Source of the DNA: Corynebacterium mycetoides
Lineage (GTDB): Bacteria > Actinomycetota > Actinomycetes > Mycobacteriales > Mycobacteriaceae
Length of the DNA stretch: 64,000 bases
Assembly: GCF_900103625.1 (NCBI RefSeq)
Contig: NZ_LT629700.1
Span: 434,001 to 498,000 of the forward strand
Direction: 5' to 3'
In this document: in pieces, positions 38,072 through 58,603 of the stretch
How positions within the stretch are numbered: position 1 is the stretch's first letter
Layout of the letters: each line of letters starts with the position of its first letter
The notes under the pieces: model-generated
What the model was told of the DNA's origin: nothing
Databases searched by the model: none
What the model saw: the letters and a program-made list of their open reading frames with translations, nothing else
Position numbers and translations under genes: made by a program

Positions 38072-38887
38072 ATGGCCATTGACTTCTCCGAACCGTTCAC
38101 CGAGCGCACGCCCCGCATCGTCAACGCCGCCAAGTTGCACCGGGCGAAGGAGCGCCAGAAGGCCGGGAAATTCATCGTCGAGGGCGAGAACGCCGTCGAC
38201 GCGGCGGTGTCGACCGGGGCGGCGACCGATGTCTTTGTGACGGAGGCCGGCGCCCAGCGCTTCGACTATATCCTCACCGCCGCAGGCTACATGGGCATCT
38301 ACGTCCACCCCATTACCGACGGCGCGGCGAAATACCTCTCCGACACAGCGACGACGACTGGGCTGTTCGCGCTGTGCAACCCGGTGCTGTGGACCCCGGG
38401 CAAGATCCTTGCCGGCGCGCCGCGCCTGGTTTCTGTGCCGGTGCTGACATCGGACCCGGGGAACGCAGGCACGCTCATCCGTACCTCCGACGCCTTAGGG
38501 GCCGACGGTGTCATTTTCGCCGGGGAGACCGTCGACCCCCTCGGCAGCAAGGTGGCGCGCGCCTCGGCGGGCTCGCTGTTCCACGTGCCCGTGGCTCGGG
38601 AAAGGAACATCACGGACGTCCTCGGTCAGCTGCGCAAGTCCGGCATGCAGATCCTCGCCACCGCGGCCGATGGGGAAGTCGATCTGGCCGACGCCGACCT
38701 CTCGCAGCCCACTGCGTGGCTCTTCGGCAACGAGGCGCACGGGTTGGGAGAGCTGCTGGACGAAGCGGATGTGCGTGTGCGCATCCCGATTCTGGGACGC
38801 GCAGAGTCGCTCAACCTGGCCACCGCGGCGGCCATTTGCCTGTACGAGTCCGCGAAGTCCCTTCAGGACCCGGTTACCCGCGCCTGA
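38072..38887 (+). CDS. SpoU/TrmH-family RNA 2'-O-methyltransferase
   Basis: A 271-residue protein. An N-terminal L30e-like RNA-binding part (VNAAKLHRAKERQKAGKFIV) is followed by the SPOUT domain with the knot motifs SDPGNAGTLIRTSDALGADG, AWLFGNEAHGLGELLDEADV and RIPILGRAESLNLATAAAIC. It methylates a ribose in rRNA (or tRNA) using SAM; the site is unknown. It has the same position between rplT and pheS in other corynebacteria. Confidence 0.93.
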   Translation: MAIDFSEPFTERTPRIVNAAKLHRAKERQKAGKFIVEGENAVDAAVSTGAATDVFVTEAGAQRFDYILTAAGYMGIYVHPITDGAAKYLSDTATTTGLFALCNPVLWTPGKILAGAPRLVSVPVLTSDPGNAGTLIRTSDALGADGVIFAGETVDPLGSKVARASAGSLFHVPVARERNITDVLGQLRKSGMQILATAADGEVDLADADLSQPTAWLFGNEAHGLGELLDEADVRVRIPILGRAESLNLATAAAICLYESAKSLQDPVTRA

Positions 38888-38934
38888 TTGGCTGGGCGAG
38901 ACCGGTTGCCGGCTGGCCCGGTGCACACCGCTAA

Positions 38935-40026
<1,092 letters not shown>

Positions 40027-40059
40027 CAGGTAACCGGAAGAGTAACGAGGAGCAACACG

Positions 40060-42576
40060 ATGCTGATTTCCCAGAACTGGATTACCTCCCTGCTGCGCAA
40101 CGCGGGCAACGACGGCTGGTCAGTCACCGCCGAGGAGCTTGACGCCGGGTTCGTGCGGGTCGGGTTCGAGACCGAGGGGTTCGAGCCGCTTCCGGAAACG
40201 ACGGGCCCGCTCGTCGTCGGCCGCGTGCTCGAGATCGAGGAGCTCGAGGGATTTAAGAAGCCGATCCGCTACTGCCAGGTGGACGTGGGCGACGCCAACG
40301 GCACGGGCGAGCCCCAGGGCATCATCTGCGGAGCGCGCAACTTCGCGGTCGGTGACCTCGTCGTCGTGTCGCTTCCCGGTGCGGTGCTGCCCGGCGGCTT
40401 CGAGATCGCCGCGCGCGAGACCTACGGGAAGATCTCCGACGGCATGATGGCCTCCGAGGCGGAGCTCGGGTTCACCTCCAAGAGCGAGGGCATCATCATC
40501 CTCGACACGGACTCGGCGCGGCCGGGGATGGACGCGCGCGAGGTGCTCGGCGGGTCCGACGTCGTCTTCGACGTCAATGTCACTCCTGACCGCGGCTACG
40601 CGCTGTCGGCGCGCGGCCTGACCCGGGAGGTGGCGTCCGCGTTCGGGCTGCGCTACCGCGACGTGGCGGCCGACCCGGCCGTTGCCGGCATCGACACGTC
40701 GGCGGTGCCGGCCCCCACCGGCGAGCTCCTGGGCATCACCGTGGAGGAGTCGACGAAGGCTCAGCGCTTCGGCCTGCGCAAGGTGGAAAATATTGATCCC
40801 GCCGCCCAGGCGCCGTTCTGGATGAAACGCATCCTCATGCTCTCCGGCGTCCGCTCGGTCAACGCCGCGACGGACGTGACCAACTTTGTCATGCTCTTGC
40901 TCGGCCAGCCGATGCACGCGTTCGACGCCGACAAGATTGCCGGCGACCTGCGCGTGCACAACGCGGCCGGCGGCGAGACGTTCGAGACCATCGACCACCA
41001 GAAGCGCACCCTGACCTCGAACGACGTGGTGATCTCCGACGACAACGGCATCCAGTCCCTCGCGGCGATCATGGGGGGCACGACCTCCGAGATCTCGGAA
41101 TCCACCGTCAACGTTTACTTCGAGGCGGCGACCTGGGACGCGCTCACCGTCGCCCGCTCCGCCCGCCACCACAAGTTGAGCTCGGAAGCTTCTCGACGCT
41201 TCGAGCGCGGCGTCGACCCCGCGCTGGTCGAAGTCGCCCTCGATATCGCGTGCGCCCTGCTCGCCGACATCGCCGGCGGCACCATCTCCGACAAGCGCAC
41301 GCTCGTGGGCGCGGTGCCCGAGCGCGCCGCCATCGAGATGGCGGTGTCCCGCCCGAGTGAGCTCATCGGCGTGGAGTACCCCCGCGAGACAGTGGTGCGC
41401 CGCCTGGAGGAAGTCGGCTGCCGCGTCGAGGGTAACGGCGACACCGTGATGGTGCTTCCGCCCAGCTGGCGAACGGACATCACCGTGCCCGTGGAGCTCG
41501 TGGAGGAGATCGTGCGCCTCGAGGGCCTCGACGACATCCCGCTGGAGCTTCCCGCACCCCGCGGCGGCCGCGGGCTCTCCCCGGCGCAGCGCCGCCGCCG
41601 TGCCGCGACCCACGCGCTGGCGTACTCGGGATACGTGGAAGTCATCCCGACCCCGTTCATCGCCAACGACACCTTCGACGTGTGGGGCCTGGACCCCGAG
41701 GACGCACGCCGCCGCACCGTCACGGTGCAAAACCCGCTGGACAAGGACTACGGGATCCTCGGCACGACGGTTCTGCCGTCGATGCTCGACGCGCTGGGCC
41801 GCAACGTCGCCCGCGGGCGGCACGACGTCGCGCTGTACTCCGTGGCCCAGGTCGCGTTCGCGCGGGCGGAGGAATCGCCGCTGCCGAGCGTCGACAAGCG
41901 GCCCAGCGACGACACCGTGCGCGAGCTGGTCGAGTCGCTGCCCGAGCAACCCCTGCACGCGGCGACCGTCGCGTCCGGGAACTGGGAGATCGCCGGCCCG
42001 TGGGGCGCAGGCCGTGCGTACACGTGGGCGGACGCGGTGGAATCGGCGCGCGTGGTGGCGCAGGCCGCCGGCGTGGAGCTGGGTGTTCAGGCCGCGTCCG
42101 TGCGTCCGTGGCACCCGGGCCGCTGCGCCGCGCTCACCGTTGGCGGGGTCGGCGGTGTTGTCGTGGGCTACGCCGGTGAGCTGCACCCCGAGATCCTCGA
42201 GGCGCTGGAGCTGCCGGTGCGCACCTGCGCGATGGAGCTGGATCTGTCGGCGCTGCCGTTCGACGCGCACCTCCCGGCGCCGGTGTTGTCGTCTTTCCCC
42301 GCGCTGAATCAGGACATCGCCCTCGTGGTGGACGAGGATGTCGCGGCAGAGTCCGTGCGCCGGGCGGTCGAGGAAGGCGCGGGTGAGCTGGTGGAGACGG
42401 TCCGGCTGTTCGACGTCTACCGCTCCGAGCACCTCGGCGAAGGCAAGAAGTCGCTGGCGTTCGGGTTGGTGTTCCGCGCGGGCGATCGCACGCTGACGGA
42501 GGACGAGGCCTCTGCCGCGAGGCTGAACGCCGCGAGGCTGGCGGAGGAGAGGTTCGGCGCCCAGATGCGTGCATAA
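40060..42576 (+). CDS. pheT: Phenylalanyl-tRNA synthetase beta subunit
   Basis: An 838-residue subunit. Domains in order: tRNA-binding EMAP/OB-like domain (VGRVLEIEELEGFKKPIRYC, ~50-150), B3/B4 editing domain (~220-400), B5 (~410-480), the inactive class II core, and the C-terminal ferredoxin-fold anticodon-binding domain (HLPAPVLSSFPALNQDIALV and FRAGDRTLTEDEA). An AACGAGGAG ribosome-binding site precedes the ATG. The stop is 36 bases before argC and overlaps putative arginine regulatory sequence. Confidence 0.97.
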   Translation: MLISQNWITSLLRNAGNDGWSVTAEELDAGFVRVGFETEGFEPLPETTGPLVVGRVLEIEELEGFKKPIRYCQVDVGDANGTGEPQGIICGARNFAVGDLVVVSLPGAVLPGGFEIAARETYGKISDGMMASEAELGFTSKSEGIIILDTDSARPGMDAREVLGGSDVVFDVNVTPDRGYALSARGLTREVASAFGLRYRDVAADPAVAGIDTSAVPAPTGELLGITVEESTKAQRFGLRKVENIDPAAQAPFWMKRILMLSGVRSVNAATDVTNFVMLLLGQPMHAFDADKIAGDLRVHNAAGGETFETIDHQKRTLTSNDVVISDDNGIQSLAAIMGGTTSEISESTVNVYFEAATWDALTVARSARHHKLSSEASRRFERGVDPALVEVALDIACALLADIAGGTISDKRTLVGAVPERAAIEMAVSRPSELIGVEYPRETVVRRLEEVGCRVEGNGDTVMVLPPSWRTDITVPVELVEEIVRLEGLDDIPLELPAPRGGRGLSPAQRRRRAATHALAYSGYVEVIPTPFIANDTFDVWGLDPEDARRRTVTVQNPLDKDYGILGTTVLPSMLDALGRNVARGRHDVALYSVAQVAFARAEESPLPSVDKRPSDDTVRELVESLPEQPLHAATVASGNWEIAGPWGAGRAYTWADAVESARVVAQAAGVELGVQAASVRPWHPGRCAALTVGGVGGVVVGYAGELHPEILEALELPVRTCAMELDLSALPFDAHLPAPVLSSFPALNQDIALVVDEDVAAESVRRAVEEGAGELVETVRLFDVYRSEHLGEGKKSLAFGLVFRAGDRTLTEDEASAARLNAARLAEERFGAQMRA

Positions 42577-42612
42577 ATTGCGTTTGAGTGCATACTAGGC
42601 TAGGATGACGGT
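42570..42612 (+). promoter_or_regulatory. argC promoter with candidate ArgR site
   Basis: TTGCGT (42578-42583) and TAGGAT (42601-42606) are spaced by 17 bases, and the -10 box is six bases before the argC ATG, so a leaderless operon mRNA is expected. Two TGCAT repeats (in GTGCATAAATTGCG at 42569 and GTGCATACTAGGC at 42588) lie over the promoter and are partly like ARG boxes. ArgR is encoded in this operon; binding here is inference. Confidence 0.5.
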
Positions 42613-43656
42613 ATGACACTCCACGTTGCAGTGGCTGGCGCCACCGGATACGCCGGGGGAGAAATCCTCCGGCTACTCCTTAACCACCCTGCGTACCACT
42701 CCGGGGAGCTTCAGATCGGCGCTTTGACCGCCAACAGCAACTCCGGGCAGAAGGTCTCCACGCTCATGCCCAACCTGCCAGCATTGGCAGACCGTACGAT
42801 TCTCAAGACAACCCCGGAGATCCTCGCCGGCCACGACGTGGTGTTCCTCGGACTGCCGCACGGCTACTCCGCCGAGATCGCGAACCAGCTGGCAGAGGAC
42901 ACGCTCATCCTCGACTGCGCCGCGGATTTCCGGCTCACCAACGCGGAGGACTGGGTCAAGTACTACGGCAACGACCACGCCGGGAGCTGGCCCTACGGCA
43001 TCCCCGAGATGCCGGGTCGGCGCGAGCTCATCGCCGCGTCCCGCCGCGTCGCCGTGCCCGGGTGTTTCCCCACCGGGGCGACGCTGGCGGCCCTGCCCGC
43101 CGTCGCCCTCGGGCTGATCGAACCGGACTTAAGCATTGTGTCCGTCACCGGCGTCTCCGGCGCGGGCAAGAAGGCGGCCGTCGCGCTCCTCGGCTCGGAG
43201 ACGATGGGCTCGCTCAAGGCGTACAACACCGCAGGCAGGCACCGGCACACCCCCGAGATCGCGCAGAACATCCGCGAGGTCACCGGCGAAGATGTGCGCG
43301 TGAGCTTCACCCCGGTCCTGGCTCCTCTGCCGCGGGGAATCCTCACAACCGTCACCGCCCCCGTGCGCGAGGGTGTGACCACGGAGTCCGCCCACGAGCG
43401 CTACACCGAGTTCTACGCTAACGAGCAGTTCGTCTGGGTGCTGCCCGCGGGCAGCCAGCCCCAGACGCAGCACGTGGTGGGCAGCAACATGTGCCACATC
43501 CAGGTGGAGGTGGATGAGGCGGCCGGCAAGCTGCTGATCACCTCGGCCATAGACAACCTGACCAAGGGCACCGCCGGCGCAGCCGTGCAGTGCATGAACA
43601 TCGCGCTCGGCTGGGACGAGGCCGCTGGCCTGCCAACCGCCGCCGTCGCGCCGTAA
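42613..43656 (+). CDS. argC: N-acetyl-gamma-glutamyl-phosphate reductase
   Basis: A 347-residue NADPH-dependent reductase, third step of arginine synthesis. The Rossmann start is [20 protein letters not shown], the active-site cysteine is in [19 protein letters not shown] and the acceptor region is [11 protein letters not shown]. First gene of the argCJBDFRGH operon. Confidence 0.97.
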   Translation: MTLHVAVAGATGYAGGEILRLLLNHPAYHSGELQIGALTANSNSGQKVSTLMPNLPALADRTILKTTPEILAGHDVVFLGLPHGYSAEIANQLAEDTLILDCAADFRLTNAEDWVKYYGNDHAGSWPYGIPEMPGRRELIAASRRVAVPGCFPTGATLAALPAVALGLIEPDLSIVSVTGVSGAGKKAAVALLGSETMGSLKAYNTAGRHRHTPEIAQNIREVTGEDVRVSFTPVLAPLPRGILTTVTAPVREGVTTESAHERYTEFYANEQFVWVLPAGSQPQTQHVVGSNMCHIQVEVDEAAGKLLITSAIDNLTKGTAGAAVQCMNIALGWDEAAGLPTAAVAP

Positions 43657-43667
43657 GGGGAGGACGC

Positions 43668-44831
43668 ATGACTCACACAGGAGTTACCGCGCCGCGGGGC
43701 TTTGCCGCGGCGGCGACCACGGCCGGCATCAAGGCGTCCGGAAAGCCCGACATGGCGCTCGTTGTCAACGAGGGCCCGGAGTACACCGCCGCCGCCGTGT
43801 TCACCCGCAACCGCGTCGTCGCCTCGCCCGTCAAGGTCTCCCGGGCCGCGCTTGCCGACGGCTCCGTCAAAGCCGTCGTGTTCAACTCCGGCAACGCCAA
43901 CGCGTGCAACGGCGCGCAGGGCGACAAGGACGCGCGCGAGCAGGCGGCGCTGGTGGCGGCCGAGCTCGGCCTAGCAGACGGCGACGTCGCGGTGTGCTCC
44001 ACCGGGCTGATCGGCGACCTGCTGCCGATGGACAAAGTCCGCGCGGGCATCACCGAGCTCGCCCGCGCCCTCGACCCAGATGCCGGATCCGCCGCCGCGG
44101 AGGCGATCATGACCACGGACACGGTGTCGAAGCAGGCGTGGGCGCAGCGCGACGGGTGGAGCGTCGGCGCGATGGGCAAGGGAGTGGGCATGATGGCCCC
44201 CTCGCTGGCCACGATGCTGGTGTGCGTGACCACGGACGCGTCGGCAAGCGCGCAGGCCCTGGATGAGGCGCTGCGCAAGGCCTCGAAAGTGACCTTCGAC
44301 TCCCTCGACATCGACGGATCCACCAGCACCAACGACACGGTGATCCTCATGGCCTCCGGGGCCAGCGGAATTACGCCCAGCCAGGCCGAGCTTGATGACG
44401 CTGTGGCGCAGGTGTGCGAGAGCCTCGCGCAGCAGATGCAGTCCGACGCGGAGGGCGTGACCAAGCGGGTGACCATCACGGTGGAGGGCACGTCGACGGA
44501 CGAGCAGGCGCTCAACGCCGCGCGCACCCTCGGCCGCGACAACCTGTTCAAGTGCGCCATGTTCGGCTCCGACCCGAACTGGGGGCGAACGCTGGCCGCC
44601 GTCGGCATGGCGGACGCGGACATGGACCCGGAAAAAATCTCCGTCTACTTCAACGCGCACGCCGTGTGCGTCGATTCGACGGGGGCTCCGGGAGCGCGCG
44701 AGGTGGACCTGAGCGGGCCGGACATCGACGTGCGCGTGGACCTGGGCACGGGCGGGCCGGGCCGCGCCACGGTGCGCACCACCGACCTGTCCCACGCCTA
44801 CGTCGAGATCAACTCGGCGTACAGCACCTAG
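43668..44831 (+). CDS. argJ: Bifunctional ornithine acetyltransferase / N-acetylglutamate synthase
   Basis: A 387-residue Ntn-type enzyme that transfers acetyl from N-acetylornithine to glutamate, cycling the acetyl group. The self-cleavage site is in [20 protein letters not shown]; the Thr of the ATML motif becomes the N-terminal nucleophile of the beta chain. Other family strings are [11 protein letters not shown] and [14 protein letters not shown]. The ATG at 43668 has a GGGGAGGA ribosome-binding site. Its presence implies the economical cyclic pathway. Confidence 0.97.
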   Translation: MTHTGVTAPRGFAAAATTAGIKASGKPDMALVVNEGPEYTAAAVFTRNRVVASPVKVSRAALADGSVKAVVFNSGNANACNGAQGDKDAREQAALVAAELGLADGDVAVCSTGLIGDLLPMDKVRAGITELARALDPDAGSAAAEAIMTTDTVSKQAWAQRDGWSVGAMGKGVGMMAPSLATMLVCVTTDASASAQALDEALRKASKVTFDSLDIDGSTSTNDTVILMASGASGITPSQAELDDAVAQVCESLAQQMQSDAEGVTKRVTITVEGTSTDEQALNAARTLGRDNLFKCAMFGSDPNWGRTLAAVGMADADMDPEKISVYFNAHAVCVDSTGAPGAREVDLSGPDIDVRVDLGTGGPGRATVRTTDLSHAYVEINSAYST

Positions 44832-44842
44832 AAAGGCCTGAC

Positions 44843-45783
44843 ATGCTCGCTCACACACGCAGCCTCAGCAGTGAGGACCGCGCGCACGTGCTCGCCGAGG
44901 CCCTGCCGTGGCTCCAGCACTTCCGCGACAAGATCGTGGTGGTGAAATACGGCGGCAACGCCATGATCGACGAGTCCCTCAAGGCGGCGTTCGCCTCCGA
45001 CATGGTGTTCCTGCGCACCGTCGGGGCCAAGCCCGTCGTCGTGCACGGGGGAGGCCCCCAGATCTCCGCCATGCTGGCCCGTCTTGGGCTGGACGACGGC
45101 GAGTTCGTCGGCGGCTTCCGCGTGACCACGCCGGAGATTCTCGACGTCGTCCGCATGGTGCTCTTCGGGCAGGTCGGGCGCGAACTGCTGGGCAAGATCA
45201 ACTCCCACGGCCCGTACGCGGTGGGAACCTCGGGCGAGGACGCGGGGCTGTTCACCGCCGAGCGCCGCTACGCCGAGGTCGACGGGGAAAAGCTTGACAT
45301 CGGGCTGGTGGGCCGCATCGTGGACGTCGACCCCACCGCGGTCATGGACCTTATCGACGCCGGCCGCATCCCCGTCGTCTCGGGTATCGCGCCCGGCACG
45401 GACGGCAACGTGTACAACATCAACGCCGACGAGGCGGCGGGCGCGCTCGCCGCGGCGATCGGCGCGGAACGCCTCGTCGTGCTCACGAACGTGGAGGGGC
45501 TCTACACCGACTGGCCGAACCGGGACTCGCTGGTGTCCAAGCTCGAGCTCAGCGACTTGGAGGCCATCATGCCCGAGCTGGACTCCGGGATGATCCCGAA
45601 GATGGCGGCCTGCGTGGCGGCCGTGCGCGGCGGGGTCAAGGCGGCGCACGTCATCGACGGGCGCATCGCCCATTCCGTCCTGCTCGAGCTGCTGACCATG
45701 GGCGGGATCGGCACGATGGTGCTGCCCGACGACTACGACGCCGCAACCTATCCCGCGGGGACAGTGTTCAGGAAGGACGAACG

Positions 45784-45787
<4 letters not shown>
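44843..45787 (+). CDS. argB: Acetylglutamate kinase
   Basis: A 314-residue kinase that phosphorylates N-acetylglutamate. ATP and substrate motifs: [26 protein letters not shown] and [20 protein letters not shown]. The N-terminal extension of about 30 residues before VVVKYGG ([20 protein letters not shown]) is the helix typical of hexameric, arginine-inhibited kinases, so feedback control is likely. It overlaps argD by 4 bp. Confidence 0.97.
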
Positions 45788-47920
<2,133 letters not shown>

Positions 47921-47921
<1 letters not shown>

Positions 47922-48412
47922 TGGCAATCCCGGTCTCTCGCACGGCACGTCAGGCGCGGATCCTGGAAATCCTCGGCTCCACCCGCGTGTTCTCTCAGGC
48001 CCAGCTCTCCGAGCTGCTTCTCGACGAGGGCATCGACATCACCCAGGCCACCTTGTCACGCGACCTGGACGAGCTCGGGGCGAAGAAGATCAGGCCCTCG
48101 GACGGGGGTCGGTCCTTCTACACCGTGAGCGCGGACGGCGACGCGTTCGAGCACTCCGTGACCGGCCCGCGCGAGAAGCTGCGGCGCATGATCGAGGAGC
48201 TGGTGGTCTCCGTCGACCACTCCGGCCCCATGGCGGTGCTGCGCACGCCGCCGGGCGCTGCCCAGTACCTGGCCAGCTACATCGACCGGGTTGGCCTGGA
48301 GCAGGTCGTCGGCTGCATCGCCGGCGACGACACCATTTTCGTCCTCGCCCGCGATCCTCACACGGGCAGGGACCTCGCGCGGAAGCTGTTCATCCCCGGC
48401 GGCGCGATCTAG
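47921..48412 (+). CDS. argR: Arginine repressor
   Basis: A 163-residue regulator. The winged helix-turn-helix is in residues ~10-65 ([39 protein letters not shown]), followed by an arginine-binding oligomerisation domain ([20 protein letters not shown]). It should repress the operon that contains it when arginine is bound, a self-limiting arrangement. The ATG overlaps argF by one base. Confidence 0.96.
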
Positions 48413-48472
48413 CGTCGGGCCGGACTGTACCCTACGTAACTGAACCCCCACTTTTTCAAGGAGACTTCTCTC

Positions 48473-51126
<2,654 letters not shown>

Positions 51127-51140
51127 GTAGCATGTCTTCC

Positions 51141-51323
51141 ATGAGTCTCGATCCGAAGCTTCTCGAGGTCCTGGCCTGCCCCCAGGACAAGGGCCCGCTG
51201 GTCTACAAAGAGTCCGAGCAATTGCTTGTCAACGAGCGGCTCGGCGTCGCCTATCGCATCGACGACGGTATCCCAGTCCTGCTTATCGACGAAGCCCAGC
51301 CGTACGCACCGGGCGTCGATTAG
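51141..51323 (+). CDS. Trm112-like small protein (UPF0434 family)
   Basis: A 60-residue protein: [20 protein letters not shown] then [20 protein letters not shown]. This is the Trm112/YcaR family. Only one of the usual paired cysteines is kept (ACPQDKG), so the zinc knuckle is incomplete, as in many actinobacterial members. In eukaryotes Trm112 activates methyltransferases; the bacterial role is unclear. An alternative ATG is at 51132. It sits between argH and tyrS. Confidence 0.88.
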   Translation: MSLDPKLLEVLACPQDKGPLVYKESEQLLVNERLGVAYRIDDGIPVLLIDEAQPYAPGVD

Positions 51324-51354
51324 CGATCCCGCGCTCACCGCGCAGAAAGGTTTC

Positions 51355-52626
51355 ATGGTGACCAACACCGACATCATCTCCGAGCTCGAGTGGCGCGGGC
51401 TGATCAATCAGTCGACCGACCTGGACAAGCTCCGCGACGAGACCCGGGAGCCGATCACCCTGTACTGCGGCTTCGACCCCACCGGGCCGTCGCTGCACGC
51501 GGGCCACTTGGTGCCGCTGCTCATGCTGCGCCGCTTCCAGCTGGCTGGGCACCGCCCGATCGTGCTGGCCGGCGGGGCCACTGGAAAGATCGGCGACCCG
51601 CGCGACGTGGGGGAGCGCTCGATGAACTCGGACGACACCGTCGCGGACTGGGCGCAGCGCATTTCGGGCCAGCTGTCGCGCTTCGTCGATTTTGACGGCG
51701 ACAACGGCGCCCTCCTGGTCAACAACAACGACTGGACCGCGGACATGAGCGTCATCTCGTTCTTGCGCGACGTGGGCAAGCACTTCTCCCTGTCCACGAT
51801 GCTCAGCCGCGACACCGTCAAGCGGCGCCTGGAAAACGACGGGATCTCCTACACCGAGTTCTCCTACATGCTGCTGCAGGCCAACGACTACGTCCAGCTG
51901 CACCGCACCCACAACTGTGTCTTGCAGGTCGGCGGTGGAGATCAGTGGGGCAACCTCGTTGCCGGTGTGGATCTCAACCGCCGCATGGACGGCACACAGG
52001 TGCACGCGCTCACCGTCCCGCTGGTCACAGACTCGGAGGGCAAGAAGTTCGGCAAATCAACGGGCGGCGGGTCCCTGTGGCTCGACCCGGAGATGACCTC
52101 GCCGTACACGTGGTACCAGTACTTCGTGAACACCGCCGACGCCGACGTGATCCGCTACCTGCGGTGGTTCACGTTCCTGGACCAGGAGGAGCTCGCCCGC
52201 CTCAAGGACGAGGTGGAGAACCGCCCGTTCAAGCGCGAGGCGCAGATACGCCTGGCCCAGGAGATGACGGACCTGGTGCACGGCCACGACGCGACTGTGG
52301 CCGCCGAGCTCGCGTCGCAGGCGCTCTTCGGGCGCGCGGACCTGCGCGACCTCGACGAGGCCACGCTGGCCGCAGCCGTCTCCGAGACCGGAATTCACGA
52401 ACTTGCTGCTGGGGCGCCGGACACCATCGTCGACCTCCTCGTCGGAACGGGGCTGGCCGAGTCGAAGGGCGCGGCGCGCCGCTCGCTGAAAGAGGGGGGA
52501 GTGTACGTGAACAACGAGCGCGTCGACTCGGAAGAGTGGACACCCTCCGACGCCGACTTCATCCACGGGGCATGGCTGGTGCTGCGCCGCGGCAAGAAGA
52601 ACTTCGCGGGAGTCAAGCGCGTATAA
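51355..52626 (+). CDS. tyrS: Tyrosyl-tRNA synthetase
   Basis: A 423-residue class I synthetase. The HIGH-type motif is HAGH in [17 protein letters not shown], the KMSKS-type motif is KFGKS in [13 protein letters not shown], and a C-terminal S4-like RNA-binding domain follows ([20 protein letters not shown]). The ATG at 51355 has a GAAAGG ribosome-binding site and fixes the start over longer upstream frames. Confidence 0.97.
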   Translation: MVTNTDIISELEWRGLINQSTDLDKLRDETREPITLYCGFDPTGPSLHAGHLVPLLMLRRFQLAGHRPIVLAGGATGKIGDPRDVGERSMNSDDTVADWAQRISGQLSRFVDFDGDNGALLVNNNDWTADMSVISFLRDVGKHFSLSTMLSRDTVKRRLENDGISYTEFSYMLLQANDYVQLHRTHNCVLQVGGGDQWGNLVAGVDLNRRMDGTQVHALTVPLVTDSEGKKFGKSTGGGSLWLDPEMTSPYTWYQYFVNTADADVIRYLRWFTFLDQEELARLKDEVENRPFKREAQIRLAQEMTDLVHGHDATVAAELASQALFGRADLRDLDEATLAAAVSETGIHELAAGAPDTIVDLLVGTGLAESKGAARRSLKEGGVYVNNERVDSEEWTPSDADFIHGAWLVLRRGKKNFAGVKRV

Positions 52627-53168
52627 AAAGCCCCTGTGGCCTGGTGATTTGTGTTGTGTGGTGGGTGGGGTTAATGTTCTTTCTCGCTGCCGGTTGGGTT
52701 GCTGTGAGGTGAACTTCTGGTGGTGCTGGGTTGGATGACTGTTTGACTTTGTGTTGGGTGGTTGTGTAGATTCAGTTTTCCCGCGGGGTTTGTGCGTGGG
52801 GTGTGTTGTGTGAGAACTCGATAGTGTGCCAATGTACTTTTGTTTTTTGTTTGTGGTTTGTGTGGTTGTGCATTGTGGTGTGTCTGCTCATGTTCTGCGT
52901 TGTGTGGGGTGTGGGTGGGTGTGTGCCGGTTGTGGTGTCGTGAACCTTTGATGGCGGCATTGCTGGTGGTTTCACCGTGATGTGTGATTGTTTCAGATCG
53001 CATTTTTTTTGCTGGCCCTGGTTTTTCCTCGTCGGATTGTGGGGTCAGTGTTTGTAGGTAATTTTAGGATTGGCCAGTTCATTGCCCTTGCTGTGTGTGG
53101 GGGTGGTGGTTGGTTTGTTTGTGGTTGGGTTTGGGCTTTTCACGCCTGGATGTTTCTGCTGAAATGTT
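52627..53168 (+). promoter_or_regulatory. rRNA operon leader, G/T-rich on the coding strand
   Basis: No protein gene. The strand is strikingly rich in G and T up to the 16S start. A promoter candidate is TTGACT (52743-52748), 18 bases, TAGATT (52767-52772). Further down, TGTGTGAGAACTCGATAGTGTG (52808-52829) followed by a TTTTGTTTTTTG stretch repeats the arrangement seen in the 16S-23S spacer, as expected for antitermination or processing signals of actinobacterial rrn operons. Confidence 0.6.
52743..52772 (+). promoter_or_regulatory. Putative rrn promoter
   Basis: TTGACT, an 18-base spacer and TAGATT match a vegetative sigma factor promoter and lie about 400 bases before 16S. Additional promoters are likely but not resolved by eye. 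Confidence 0.45.
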
Positions 53169-58175
<5,007 letters not shown>

Positions 58176-58221
58176 CAACCAAACAAACGATCAATGTTGA
58201 GCACACGACTTTATTGTGTGT

Positions 58222-58258
58222 GCCGCGTCCACTATGCAGTGTCTGACACACCACACCC
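58222..58258 (+). repeat. 3' arm of the 23S precursor processing stem
   Basis: Reverse-complementary, with a few mismatches, to 55022-55057 in the 16S-23S spacer; it lies between 23S and 5S. Confidence 0.8.
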
Positions 58259-58447
58259 CACGGTACGAGCGTGTACCCGGTGCAGGCCGCACCAACCGAA
58301 CACGCAGCATGATTGTTGTGATCATGATTGCGGGGGTTGGGTTAATTGGATATGTGTTGTCGCATCACCACATCAAACAGGTGCGCACCGACCGGCCAGG
58401 CCGGTGTGTGCGCGGGTTTGTGTGTGGGTCGGCACGCCCCATTGGGT

Positions 58448-58567
58448 GTGTCGGTGGTTGATGGCGGCGGGGAAACGCCCGGTCCCATTCCGAACCCGGA
58501 AGCTAAGCCCGCCCGCGCCGATGGTACTGCCCCCGGGAGGGGGTGGGAGAGTAGGTTACCGCCGACC
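58448..58567 (+). rRNA. rrf: 5S ribosomal RNA
   Basis: About 120 bases, with ends GTCGGTGG and CCGCCGAC pairing as the terminal helix and the conserved CCCATTCCGAACCCGGAAG and GATGGTACTGCCCCC segments. Confidence 0.95.
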
Positions 58568-58603
58568 CAACAACTTCACAATCAACAAAAAAAGAGAATA
58601 CTG

